From Azospirillum canadense (GTDB lineage Bacteria > Pseudomonadota > Alphaproteobacteria > Azospirillales > Azospirillaceae), in NCBI RefSeq assembly GCF_025961225.1, contig NZ_JAOQNG010000001.1:1277001-1341000 (forward strand): 64,000 nt of DNA, written 5' to 3'. Below the pieces are notes generated by a model. The model ran no database searches. It saw nothing but the letters and a program-made list of their open reading frames with translations, and had not been told where the DNA came from. The position numbers and the translations under genes are program-made. Shown in pieces: positions 1 through 8,595 of the stretch (position 1 is its first letter; each line of letters starts with the position of its first letter).

Positions 1-1
1 A

Positions 2-967
<966 letters not shown>

Positions 968-1012
968 AGGCCGACGGTCGGCGCTCGCCGCCGACCACAT
1001 GCCCAGCCCAGC

Positions 1013-1101
1013 GAACCGGGGGCGCGGACCGGTCAAGGCCGCAGCCGCCCGCAGGGCGGGCGCGCGCCAGCGCGAGCCTTGACAGGGAGCACCCCCGGTT
1101 C
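1013..1101 (+). ncRNA. candidate IS110 bridge RNA (predicted fold only)
   Basis: The non-coding 3' end of the IS110 element can fold into one long hairpin. A 10-base outer stem pairs 1013-1022 with 1092-1101. A 9/8-base internal loop follows, then an 8-base stem pairs 1032-1039 with 1076-1083, then a second internal bulge, then a 6-base stem 1047-1052 with 1056-1061. Just upstream, 976-983 pairs with 989-996. A rod with internal loops next to the recombinase is the layout known for bridge RNAs; IS1111-type elements carry theirs downstream of the gene. All pairings were found by eye, and function is inference. Confidence 0.35.
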
Positions 1102-1128
1102 ACTCACCACCTCCCAGAAAACACGGTT

Positions 1129-1222
1129 GCTCCCCCCACTTCGCGGGGGGAGGGGTTAAGCGCGGGAGCGGCGGAGTTCCCTCCCTCGCCGAAGGTGGGG
1201 GAGGGTTAGGGAGGGGGCCCAG
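1129..1222. repeat. GC-rich palindromic intergenic repeat, copy A (left arm lost)
   Basis: Two stem-loops (CTCCCCCCACTTCGCGGGG and CTCGCCGAAGGTGGGGGAGG) are separated by a spacer carrying GCGGCGGAGTTCCCTCCC, and are followed by GGGTTAGGGAGGGGGCCC. The spacer segment and the tail recur in copy C (30765-30893). Copy C has an extra left arm, GGGCCCCCACCCCGACCCT, that is absent here, where IS110-derived sequence abuts instead. Confidence 0.7.
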
Positions 1223-1243
1223 TGCGACCACTCCCACACAGCC

Positions 1244-1528
1244 CTATGCCCCAACCCGCCTCACATCCCGCGGCGTCAAATGAACGTTCGCGTCCGGATC
1301 CAGCTTCCGGTCCATGATGCGCGCTTCCACGGCCTTGTCGAAGACCGGGCGGTTCATGCAGACGAGCTGCACGGCCTCCTCCGGCTTCGGCGTGTGGCCG
1401 GCGAGGCTTTGCAGGGCGCGGCGGGGGATGAAGACGGTGCCGTGATATTCCCCGACCTCCACGGCGTACTGGACGGCGTCCGCCTCCTCGTTCCAGATCG
1501 GGTCGTCGGGGAACACGAAGATCGGCAT
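1244..1528 (-). CDS. small conserved protein, probably DUF1488 family
   Basis: A 94-residue soluble protein with no signal peptide or membrane segment. The N-terminal IFVFPDDPIWNEEADAVQY resembles the FPD-x-W-x-x-V start of DUF1488 proteins, followed by FIPRRALQSLAG and a C-terminal helix with ARIMDRK; the assignment rests on this pattern only. The ATG at 1528 was chosen because GAGGA sits about seven bases upstream; a GTG at 1546 would add six residues. It lies directly downstream of the DUF6134 gene, probably co-transcribed with it. Function is unknown. Confidence 0.6.
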   Translation of the reverse strand: MPIFVFPDDPIWNEEADAVQYAVEVGEYHGTVFIPRRALQSLAGHTPKPEEAVQLVCMNRPVFDKAVEARIMDRKLDPDANVHLTPRDVRRVGA

Positions 1529-1546
1529 CACATCCTCACGAAACAC

Positions 1547-2179
1547 TCAGCTCAGGATGTAGGTAACATCGTAGCCGCTGCGCTTGAAGCGGGTCTTCAG
1601 CAGCGTGCCGTCCGCGTCGAACCACAGGTCACGCTCCACGTCGCCGGAGATGCGGTGGTGCGTCGCCTTGATCGCCCGGCCGCCGATGTCCAGCACTTCC
1701 GCCCCTAGGCTCTCCACCCGCACGCTGTAGGGCTTGCCATCGATGACCGACAGCAGGGTGGGGCGCTTCAGCACTTCCGGCGTCCACAGGGTCAGCGGCA
1801 GGGCGTTGGCCGGGACCTCGCCGGCCTTGCCGTCAACAGTCAGCGCGTAGCCGGCGCCGCGCCGGGCCATCTCCATGCTGTGCGGGGTGCCGTCGTCGTC
1901 GGTCTTTGCACGCATCTGGTCGAGCGTGCCGCCCTTCCAAACCTCCTCCCGCTGGTGGTCGTAGCGGAAGTTGATGAACAGCACCTTCACCCGCGTGGTG
2001 GCGGTGACCGCGACCTTGGTCACGTCGCCCTGCGGGTCGAGCTTCACCGTCTCCGTGCCGATGGGATCGTCGCCCATCAGGATGCGGTAGGTAAGCGTGC
2101 GCGGCCCAGCCGCGTCAGCAGCAGTGCCGGCGGCGAGCAGGAACGCGGCGGCGAGCGCCGCGCGGAGCGCGTGCGTCAT
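1547..2179 (-). CDS. exported DUF6134-like protein
   Basis: A 210-residue protein with a clear Sec signal peptide (charged start, LRAALAAAFLLAAG core, cleavage near ADA-AG at residue 23-24). The mature part is beta-rich, beginning with RTLTYRILMGDDPIGTE and ending with DADGTLLKTRFKRSGYDVTY. This is the pattern of the DUF6134 periplasmic family, related to DUF3108-like proteins. It probably sits in the periplasm or outer envelope. The start has GGGAGGA upstream. It forms a unit with the downstream DUF1488-like gene. No enzymatic motif is visible. Confidence 0.7.
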   Translation of the reverse strand: MTHALRAALAAAFLLAAGTAADAAGPRTLTYRILMGDDPIGTETVKLDPQGDVTKVAVTATTRVKVLFINFRYDHQREEVWKGGTLDQMRAKTDDDGTPHSMEMARRGAGYALTVDGKAGEVPANALPLTLWTPEVLKRPTLLSVIDGKPYSVRVESLGAEVLDIGGRAIKATHHRISGDVERDLWFDADGTLLKTRFKRSGYDVTYILS

Positions 2180-2240
2180 GGCATGGATCCTCCCCAGAGA
2201 ATCGGCGGCGGATTGGTCTCCGCCGTCCGGAATTCTTTGT

Positions 2241-2549
2241 TTACTCGTCCAGCAGCTGCGCCAGCTTCATGGCGACGCCCATGGAGCCGTCGACCTTCAG
2301 CTTGCCCATGGTGAAGGCCAGCATTGGGTTCAGCCGGCCGTCCATCAGCTTCTTCAGGTTCTCGCCCGAGATGCGGATGGTGCAGTCGGCGTCCTCGGCC
2401 GCGCCGTCCTCGCGGCGGATGGCGACGGGCGTCTCGCGGGCGTCCACGCGAACCACCGCGTCGTCCTCCATCGCGAAGCGCACGTTGGCCTTCAGCCCGC
2501 GGAAGCTGGTGGAACGGGCCTGAAGCTCCCGCAGAATCTCATCTACCAT
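2241..2549 (-). CDS. SCP2 sterol-binding-domain protein
   Basis: A 102-residue single-domain SCP2 protein. The family forms a hydrophobic tunnel that binds lipids or acyl-CoAs. Diagnostic parts are VRFAMEDDAVVRVDA, ADCTIRISGENLKKLMDG and NPMLAFTMGKLKVDGSM near the C-terminus, the last being the typical F..GK..V.G.M motif. The ATG at 2549 follows a purine-rich GAGAGAGGGA. It is transcribed divergently from the acyl-CoA ligase; the shared 232-base spacer holds a LiuR-like operator, so both may belong to a fatty-acid/acyl-CoA regulon. Confidence 0.88.
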   Translation of the reverse strand: MVDEILRELQARSTSFRGLKANVRFAMEDDAVVRVDARETPVAIRREDGAAEDADCTIRISGENLKKLMDGRLNPMLAFTMGKLKVDGSMGVAMKLAQLLDE

Positions 2550-2589
2550 CGGTCGGTCCCTCTCTCCCGTGCGTCCAGATCGACAGGTC

Positions 2590-2621
2590 TTGACAGTAGG
2601 TCGAGCTTACGTTTACGTCAA
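2590..2621 (+). promoter_or_regulatory. LiuR/MerR-type operator overlapping a promoter
   Basis: CTTACGTTTACGTCAA at 2606-2621 contains ACGT-N2-ACGT with partly symmetric flanks. This resembles the TTnACGTnnACGTnAA pattern known for LiuR-type MerR regulators of branched-chain and fatty-acid catabolism. A TTGACA at 2590-2595 lies 17 bases before TTACGT, so the site would cover the -10 of a promoter reading toward the acyl-CoA ligase. A MerR gene lies in the same cluster (4645-5037). The pairing of regulator and site is inference. Confidence 0.45.
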
Positions 2622-2781
2622 CGTCATAACCAAAAGGTTCCCAGCGTCTGAGCGATCCGAGGAACCGCGATCAAAGGGGAGTGAAACCATGCCGAAGGCC
2701 GCCACGCCCGAAAACCGTCCATCCCGTTTCCCGAACCGCCCCCCCGGTCGTTGACCGCCCAAGCCGTCGGGAGGATCGGAC

Positions 2782-4509
2782 ATGACCGAGAATCTTGCGC
2801 GCAACCACAGCACGGGCGATGGGGCACAAGAGGGGGCGGACCAGCCCTGGCTGACGCACTACCCCGCCGGCATCGCCTAGGACCAGGACATCCCCGTATC
2901 CCCGCTCTCCGACCTGTTCGAGGAAGCCGCCGCCCGCTTCGCTGAGCGCCCCTGCCTGGACTTCCTCGGCCGCCGCTACACCTACGCGGAGGTGATGGGG
3001 CTGGTGAACCGGGCGGCCAAGGGCTTCGCCGCGCTGGGGGTGAAGCCGGGCGTGCGGGTCGGGCTCTGCCTGCCGAACACGCCGACCTACGTGATCGCCT
3101 ATTTCGGCGTGCTGAAGGCCGGCGGCACGGTGGTGAACTACAACCCCCTCTACGTCGAGCGGGAGCTGGAGCACCAGATCACGGACTCCGGTACCGAGAT
3201 CATGGTCACGCTCGACCTGAATCCGATCTGCCCGCGCATCGAGGCGATGCTGCAGCGGACCGGGTTGAAGACCATCGTGGTCTGCCGCATGGCCTCCACC
3301 CTGACCCCGGTGAAGGGCGTGCTGTTCCGCGTGCTGAAGCGCAGCGAGTTGGCGGCGATCCCCACCGATGGCCGCCATGTGGACTTCGACGCGCTGCTGG
3401 CCAACGACGGCAAGGTGCGCCCGGTCCCCATCGACCCGCGGCGCGACGTGGCGGTGCTGCAATACACCGGCGGCACCACCGGCGTGCCGAAGGGGGCGAT
3501 GCTGACCCACGCCAACCTCGTCGCCAACGCACGGCAGGTGGCCGCCTGGTTCCCCGGCATGGCGCCGGGGCGGGAGCGGATGCTGGCGGTGCTGCCCTTC
3601 TTCCACGTCTTCGCCATGACCGTGGTGCTGAACATGGGGCTGGCGGCGGGGGCGGAGCTGATCCTGCTGCCGCGCTTCGAGGCGGCGCAGGTGTTGAAGA
3701 CCATTGCGCGGCGCAAGCCGACTCTCGTGCCCGGCGTGCCCACCATGTACAAGGCGCTGCTCGGCCACCCGGACGTGGCGCGCCGCCCCATGACCTCCAT
3801 CCGCTACTGCATCTCCGGCGGGGCGCCGCTGCCGATGGAGCTGAAGCGCCAGTTCGAGCAGGCGACCGGCTGCGTGCTGGTCGAAGGCTACGGCCTGTCG
3901 GAGGCATCCCCGGTCTGCGCCTGCAATCCATTGAATGGCGTGAACAAGGAGGGCTCCATCGGCCTGCCGCTGCCGGGCGTTACCTTCCAGATCCGCGCGC
4001 TGGACGACCCGCAGCGCGTGCTGCCGCCGGGGGAGAAGGGGCAGCTGGTGCTGTCCGGCCCCAACGTCATGGCCGGCTACTGGAACCAAGCGGAGGAGAC
4101 GGCCCGCGCCATCGCCGGCGGCTGGCTGTTCACCGGCGATGTCGGGGTGATGGACGGGGACGGCAATGTCTTCCTGCTCGACCGGCTGAAGGACCTGATC
4201 ATCTGCGGCGGCTACAACGTCTACCCGCGGGTGATCGAGGAGGCGATCTACCAGCACCCCGACGTCGTGGCCGCCTGCGTCATCGGCATCCCCGACGACT
4301 ACCGCGGCCAGAGCCCGAAGGCCTTCGTCCAGCTGAAGCCCGGCGCCGCACTGATGGCGGAGGCGCTGAAGGACTTCCTGCGCGACAAGATCTCGCGAAT
4401 CGAAATGCCGAAGCAGATCGAGTTCCGCGCGGAACTGCCGAAAACGGCGGTCGGCAAGCTCTCCAAAAAGGAACTGATCGCTGAAAGCTTGAACAAGTCG
4501 GAGGTTTGA
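2782..4509 (+). pseudogene. fadD: long-chain acyl-CoA ligase (FadD-like) with in-frame TAG
   Basis: An AMP-forming acyl-CoA synthetase that would activate fatty acids for beta-oxidation. Read from ATG 2782 (GAGGATCGGAC upstream) the frame gives 575 codons, but codon 33 (2878-2880) is TAG in the context PAGIA-stop-DQDIPV. Homologues as I recall them carry Trp there, which fits a single TGG-to-TAG change. Everything downstream is intact: [14 protein letters not shown] (P-loop), [11 protein letters not shown], and [18 protein letters not shown] near the C-terminus. Restart at GTG 2992 or ATG 2995 would yield about 505 residues without the first 70. It may be a real nonsense mutation, a sequencing error, or a suppressed stop. 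Confidence 0.75.
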
Positions 4510-4644
4510 ACGGGGGAGGGGCGGGCGCGCCTTTGTCACGTCGCCATTGCTGTGGTAGGAACGTAAATGCCGGGCGGCGGGATTGTTTCGAGAGTAAACA
4601 AATACCACGCGCGGCACGACGTGACGGAAGGCGTGCCCCCCACC

Positions 4645-5037
4645 ATGGAACAGCTCTACACGGTCAATCAGTTGGCGGAGGAACTGGGCATCACGCCGCG
4701 CGCCCTCCGCTTCTACGAGGTCAAGGGGCTGCTGTCGCCCAACCGCGTCGGCAACAACCGCGTCTACACCAAGCGCGACCGCGCCAGGCTGAAGCTGATC
4801 CTGCGCGGCAAGCGGCTGGGCTTCTCGCTGGCGGAGATCCGGGAGTATCTGGACCTCTACAACGTCGACGGCGGCGTGGAGCAGCTGAAGGTCCTGCTGA
4901 AGCGCATCGACGCCCGCCTGCGGGACTTGGCGCAGCAGCGCGAGGATCTGGAGGCGACCGTCGAGGAGCTGAAGGACATCGAATCGCAGGTGGTCGCGGC
5001 ACTCGACGACCGGGGCGTGAAGGCCAAGAGCGCCTGA
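4645..5037 (+). CDS. MerR-family transcriptional regulator (LiuR-like)
   Basis: A 130-residue MerR regulator. The winged helix-turn-helix starts at once (YTVNQLAEELGITPRALRFYE), continues through NRVYTKRDRARLKLILRGKRLGFSL, and is followed by a coiled-coil dimerisation helix (about 75-120). No cysteine cluster is present, so it is not a metal sensor of the classical type; acyl-CoA-responsive LiuR types lack one too. The ATG at 4645 matches family N-termini; an in-frame ATG at 4567 with AGGA upstream would add 26 residues. It lies between the acyl-CoA ligase and the thioesterase and likely controls the lipid genes through the operator at 2606-2621. Confidence 0.85.
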   Translation: MEQLYTVNQLAEELGITPRALRFYEVKGLLSPNRVGNNRVYTKRDRARLKLILRGKRLGFSLAEIREYLDLYNVDGGVEQLKVLLKRIDARLRDLAQQREDLEATVEELKDIESQVVAALDDRGVKAKSA

Positions 5038-5093
5038 CCGGGATGGTCCCGTCCACCTCCCGGTCATCAAGACGAAGCGACGGGGGAGGTGAC

Positions 5094-5606
5094 ATGAACC
5101 TGCTGTTCCGTTTGATTGGCGTCGTGGTGGCCGCGCTGCTCGGCCGCCCGGTTGGATTCCTGGACGGCGCGCGCCTGCGCTTCCGGGTCTGGCCGACCGA
5201 TCTCGACCTCAACATGCACATGACCAACGCCCGCTATTTCAGCGTCATGGACCTGGGGCGGGCCGACCTGATGCTGCGCGCCGGACTGGGGCGGGCTGTC
5301 CTGCGCAACCGCTGGCAACCGGTGCTCGGCGCCGCCACGGTGCGCTTCCGCCGGCCGCTGGCGCCCTTCCAGCGATTCGAGCTGGTCAGCCGGGTGCTGT
5401 GCTGGGACGAAAAATACTTCTTCATCGAACACCGCGTGGAGACGGCGGGCAGCACCGCCGCCATGGCCGTGGTGCAGGGCGCCTTCCTCACCCGCGGCGC
5501 GGTGGTCCCGCCCGCTGATGTCCTGGCGGCGCTCGGCCAGGACCGCGATTCGCCGCCGATCCCCGACTTCATCACCGCTTGGCGCGCCCAGCCCCTGACG
5601 GCGTAA
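5094..5606 (+). CDS. acyl-CoA thioesterase-like hotdog protein (THEM6/4HBT type)
   Basis: A 170-residue protein of the hotdog thioesterase group. A short hydrophobic N-terminus (LLFRLIGVVVAALLG) may anchor it to the membrane. WPTDLDLNMHMTNARYFSVMD is the diagnostic segment (D-x-N-x-H-x-x-N) that carries the catalytic Asp in 4HBT enzymes; FRRPLAPFQRFELVSRVL forms the next strands. The start has GGGGGAGGTGAC immediately upstream. It is 56 bases after the MerR gene, probably in one unit, and would hydrolyse acyl-CoAs, the reverse of the ligase upstream. Confidence 0.82.
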   Translation: MNLLFRLIGVVVAALLGRPVGFLDGARLRFRVWPTDLDLNMHMTNARYFSVMDLGRADLMLRAGLGRAVLRNRWQPVLGAATVRFRRPLAPFQRFELVSRVLCWDEKYFFIEHRVETAGSTAAMAVVQGAFLTRGAVVPPADVLAALGQDRDSPPIPDFITAWRAQPLTA

Positions 5607-5816
5607 ACAGTTGGCGTGAAAAACACCCCAGGTCTTTCCCGTCAAACAACATGTTCGTAGCGTGGATCGTCGCCCATTCCCTATAGAATAATGCATGCTT
5701 CGCTGTGAAAGGATTGACGCTGTAGGCATGTGCAAAATAGGGTAATTCGCACACACTGGGTCGCGCGCCTATGATGGTATGCGATCGGTGTGCATTACTG
5801 GGGGCGAAGCACGGCC

Positions 5817-6326
5817 ATGACCGAGGAAGAGGACCTGCGCGAGCAGCTGCGCGGCTCGCTGAAGAACCGGGCGCTGTTCTATCTTGCCATGTACCGCGAA
5901 CTGGCGCGGGAGCATGGGGCGGACTCCGCGGCCAAGACGCTGGCCAAGGCCATCCGCGACCGCGGGGAGGAGGTGGGCGCCCGATTCGCCGCCTACGCCC
6001 CCGCCGACTTCGACGGTCTGAAGACCGCCTTTCTCGATTTCGTGCCCGACCACGGACGCATGTTCGAGCCGGTAGTGACGCGCTGCGACTCCGGCGGCCT
6101 GGACATCGCCTTCAAGCGCTGCCCGCTGAAGGAGGCGTGGGAGGAGCACGGCCTGCCGCCGGACGAACTGGCGACCATGTGCGCCATCGCGGGGCAGGTG
6201 GACAACGGCACCTTCGAGGCCGCCGGCTTCACCTTCGAGGGCGAGACCTGGAAACCCGGCCGGGAGGGCTGCTGCATCCTGCGCGTCCGCCCCGGCCAAT
6301 CGACCAAGAATTCCGGCACCGCGTGA
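5817..6326 (+). CDS. L-2-amino-thiazoline-4-carboxylate hydrolase-like protein
   Basis: A 169-residue soluble protein resembling the ATC_hydrolase family (PF14196), whose characterised member opens the ring of a thiazoline on the way to cysteine. Supporting segments are helical YLAMYRELAREHGADSAAKTL, FEPVVTRCDSGGLDIAFKRC and the late FTFEGETWKPGREGC with Cys residues. The ATG at 5817 was chosen because the upstream extension has no conserved content. It ends 17 bases before the ABC substrate-binding protein gene, so it probably leads that operon, which makes an unusual amino compound a possible transported substrate. The family call is moderate. Confidence 0.6.
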   Translation: MTEEEDLREQLRGSLKNRALFYLAMYRELAREHGADSAAKTLAKAIRDRGEEVGARFAAYAPADFDGLKTAFLDFVPDHGRMFEPVVTRCDSGGLDIAFKRCPLKEAWEEHGLPPDELATMCAIAGQVDNGTFEAAGFTFEGETWKPGREGCCILRVRPGQSTKNSGTA

Positions 6327-6343
6327 GAGGAGACAGCAGGACC

Positions 6344-7477
6344 ATGACGCTTTCCAAGACGATTCGCGGCGCCCTTGCCGGTGTTGCCGTCGGTGCCGCC
6401 CTGTCCATGGCGGCGGTGCCCGCGCTGGCGCAGAAGACCATCGCGCTCGGCTACCAAGCGCCGCTGACCGGCGAGATGTCGCAGTACGGCGAGGTGTTCC
6501 GCAACTCCGCCACCATGGCGGTGGAGCAGTTCAACAAGTCCGGCAAGCTGCCCGGCGCCACCGTCGTGCTGAAGTTCGAGGACAGCAAGAACGACGCGAA
6601 GGAAGGGGTGAACATCGCCAAGAAGTTCGTGGACGATCCGGAGATCGTCGGCGTGCTGGGCGACTTCTCCTCCACCGTGTCGATGGCCGCCGCGCAGGTC
6701 TACGCCCAGGCCGGCCTGCCGCAGCTGTCGCAGACGGCCTCGCACCCGGACTACGTCAAGATCAGCGAATGGCAGTTCCGCAACATCACGACCCAGGCCT
6801 ATGAGGGGCCGTTCGTGGCGAAGTGGGCGCTGGGCGAGGGCAAGAAGAAGATCGCCGTCATCGCCATCCAGAACGACTGGGGCCAGTCGGTCGTCTCCAA
6901 CTTCAAGGACGCGGTGGAGAAGGGCGGCGGTCAGGTCACCTCGGTCGAGTTCTACAACCCCGGCAACCGCGACTTCCGCACCATCCTGACCAAGGTGGCG
7001 CGCGAGAAGCCGGACGCCATCTACCTCGGCATGTTCGACGAGGACGGCGCCTCGCTGCTCCAACAGCGCCGCCAGCTGAACGTGCAGATCCCGACCTACG
7101 CGACCTCCTCCCTCTACTCGCCGAAGCTGATCACGCTGGCCGGCCCGTCGTCGGACGGCCTGAAGCTGTCCACCACCTTCGCCTCCGACAGCCCGGAGCC
7201 GGTCGTGAAGGCCTACGTGGACGAGTACCAGGCCCGCTACAAGGCGGTCCCGACCATGTTCGCCGCCCAGGCCTATGACGCGACCAACATCATGCTGGCC
7301 GCCATCGCCAAGGTCGGCCCCACCGTCGACCGCAAGTCGCTGCGCGACGCGCTCGCCCAGACCGCCGGCTTCCCCGGCGTGACCGGCGAAACCACCTTCG
7401 ATCCCCAGACCCGCGAGCCGACCAAGACGCTCGCCCGCATGGAGATCAAGGGCGGCCAGTTCGCGCTGGTGAAGTAA
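6344..7477 (+). CDS. livJ: LIV-type ABC transporter periplasmic binding protein
   Basis: A 377-residue periplasmic binding protein (Peripla_BP_6). The signal peptide ends at ALA-QK (residue 29-30). The mature protein opens with TIALGYQAPLTGEMSQYG and has GVLGDFSSTVSMAAAQVYA and IAVIAIQNDWGQSVVSNF, the usual ligand-lobe motifs. It captures branched-chain or related amino acids and delivers them to LivHM. AGAGGAGACAGC lies upstream of ATG 6344. The permease and ATPase genes follow after a 200-base gap filled by a palindromic repeat, which may reduce downstream transcription relative to this gene. Confidence 0.93.
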   Translation: MTLSKTIRGALAGVAVGAALSMAAVPALAQKTIALGYQAPLTGEMSQYGEVFRNSATMAVEQFNKSGKLPGATVVLKFEDSKNDAKEGVNIAKKFVDDPEIVGVLGDFSSTVSMAAAQVYAQAGLPQLSQTASHPDYVKISEWQFRNITTQAYEGPFVAKWALGEGKKKIAVIAIQNDWGQSVVSNFKDAVEKGGGQVTSVEFYNPGNRDFRTILTKVAREKPDAIYLGMFDEDGASLLQQRRQLNVQIPTYATSSLYSPKLITLAGPSSDGLKLSTTFASDSPEPVVKAYVDEYQARYKAVPTMFAAQAYDATNIMLAAIAKVGPTVDRKSLRDALAQTAGFPGVTGETTFDPQTREPTKTLARMEIKGGQFALVK

Positions 7478-7492
7478 ACACGTCGCTTGGGA

Positions 7493-7666
7493 ACCCCCAC
7501 CCCGACCCTCCCCCGCTCTCGGCGGACCAAAGGTCCGCCTGCCGCGTCAGCGCAAGCTTCGCTTGCGCGTGAGCTGGGCGGGGGAGGGAGCCAGGACCTT
7601 CGCAAAAGTCCAGCGGCAGTCCCCTCTCCCGCCCAGCGGGGGAGGGTTAGGGTGGGGGCCCGCGCC
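7493..7666. repeat. GC-rich palindromic intergenic repeat, copy B with nested hairpins
   Basis: The outer arms CCCCCACCCCGACCCTCCCC and GGGGGAGGGTTAGGGTGGGG match copy C at 30765. Inside the left stem-loop an extra segment of about 60 bases is present, with two further perfect hairpins (GGCGGACCAAAGGTCCGCC and GCGCAAGCTTCGCTTGCGC). The element fills the gap between livJ and livH and could act as an mRNA-processing or stabilising structure. Confidence 0.75.
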
Positions 7667-7680
7667 TGGGGCTTAATGGA

Positions 7681-8595
7681 ATGTTCGACGCCTTCTTCGT
7701 CCAACAGCTCGTGAACGGCTTCTCCGTGGGGCTGGTCTATGCGCTGATCGCCATCGGCTTCACGCTGATCTTCGGCGTGCTGAACGTGGTGAACTTCGCG
7801 CATGGCGAGGTCTACATGGTCGGGGCCTACGCGGGCGTGGTGCTGATCACAGCCTGGGCGCCGCCGCTGATCGCGGTGGTGCTGTTCGTCATGGCCGTCG
7901 GCGCCGTCGCCGGATTCGGGCTGGAGCGGCTGGCCTTCAAGCCCTTCCGCCGCTTCCAGGACGAAGCATCGCTGAAGTCCAAGGCGATGCGCGAGGCGAC
8001 GCTGCTCTCCTCGCTCGCCGTGTCGATCATCGTGCGCGAGGTGGTGGAGAAGGTGTTCGGCGGCGCCATGCGCCCCGTCCCCTTCGAGTCGCAGCTGACC
8101 GACCCCGTGCAGATCGGGGAGCTGTCCTTCTCCACCGGCCAGTTCGTCATCTTCGGGGCGGCGGTCGCCATGTTCGCCGGGTTGCAGTTCCTGCTGTACC
8201 GGACGCGCATCGGCCTGTCGATCCGGGCGGTCGCCAACAACCCGCTGGGCGCCAAGTACGTCGGCATCGACACGGATCGCACGATCATCGCCACCTTCGT
8301 GGTCGGTTCGGTGATGGGCGCGGTCGCCGGCATCCTGGTCGCGCTCTACTACGGCTCCGTCTTCCCGACCATGGGGTTCGCGCCGGGCGTGAAGGCCTTC
8401 GTCGCCATGGTCATGGGCGGCCTCAGCAGCATTCCCGGCGCGGTCATCTGCGCGATCTTCCTCGGCCTTGCCGAGGCGGTGGCGACCGAATTCCTGGCCC
8501 AGGGCTGGAGCGAGATGATCGCCTACGGCTTCCTGCTGCTGACGCTGATCTTCTTCCCCACCGGCCTCTTCGGCGGAGCGCGCGACCGTGTCTAA
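7681..8595 (+). CDS. livH: LIV-type ABC transporter permease LivH
   Basis: A 304-residue inner-membrane permease with about eight hydrophobic segments. FSVGLVYALIAIGFTLIFGV and VVNFAHGEVYMVGAYAGV near the N-terminus and RAVANNPLGAKYVGID in the cytoplasmic coupling loop are standard LivH features. It forms the translocation pore with LivM. The ATG at 7681 lies directly after the palindromic repeat. Its 3' end overlaps the livM start by eight bases, indicating translational coupling. Confidence 0.94.
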   Translation: MFDAFFVQQLVNGFSVGLVYALIAIGFTLIFGVLNVVNFAHGEVYMVGAYAGVVLITAWAPPLIAVVLFVMAVGAVAGFGLERLAFKPFRRFQDEASLKSKAMREATLLSSLAVSIIVREVVEKVFGGAMRPVPFESQLTDPVQIGELSFSTGQFVIFGAAVAMFAGLQFLLYRTRIGLSIRAVANNPLGAKYVGIDTDRTIIATFVVGSVMGAVAGILVALYYGSVFPTMGFAPGVKAFVAMVMGGLSSIPGAVICAIFLGLAEAVATEFLAQGWSEMIAYGFLLLTLIFFPTGLFGGARDRV

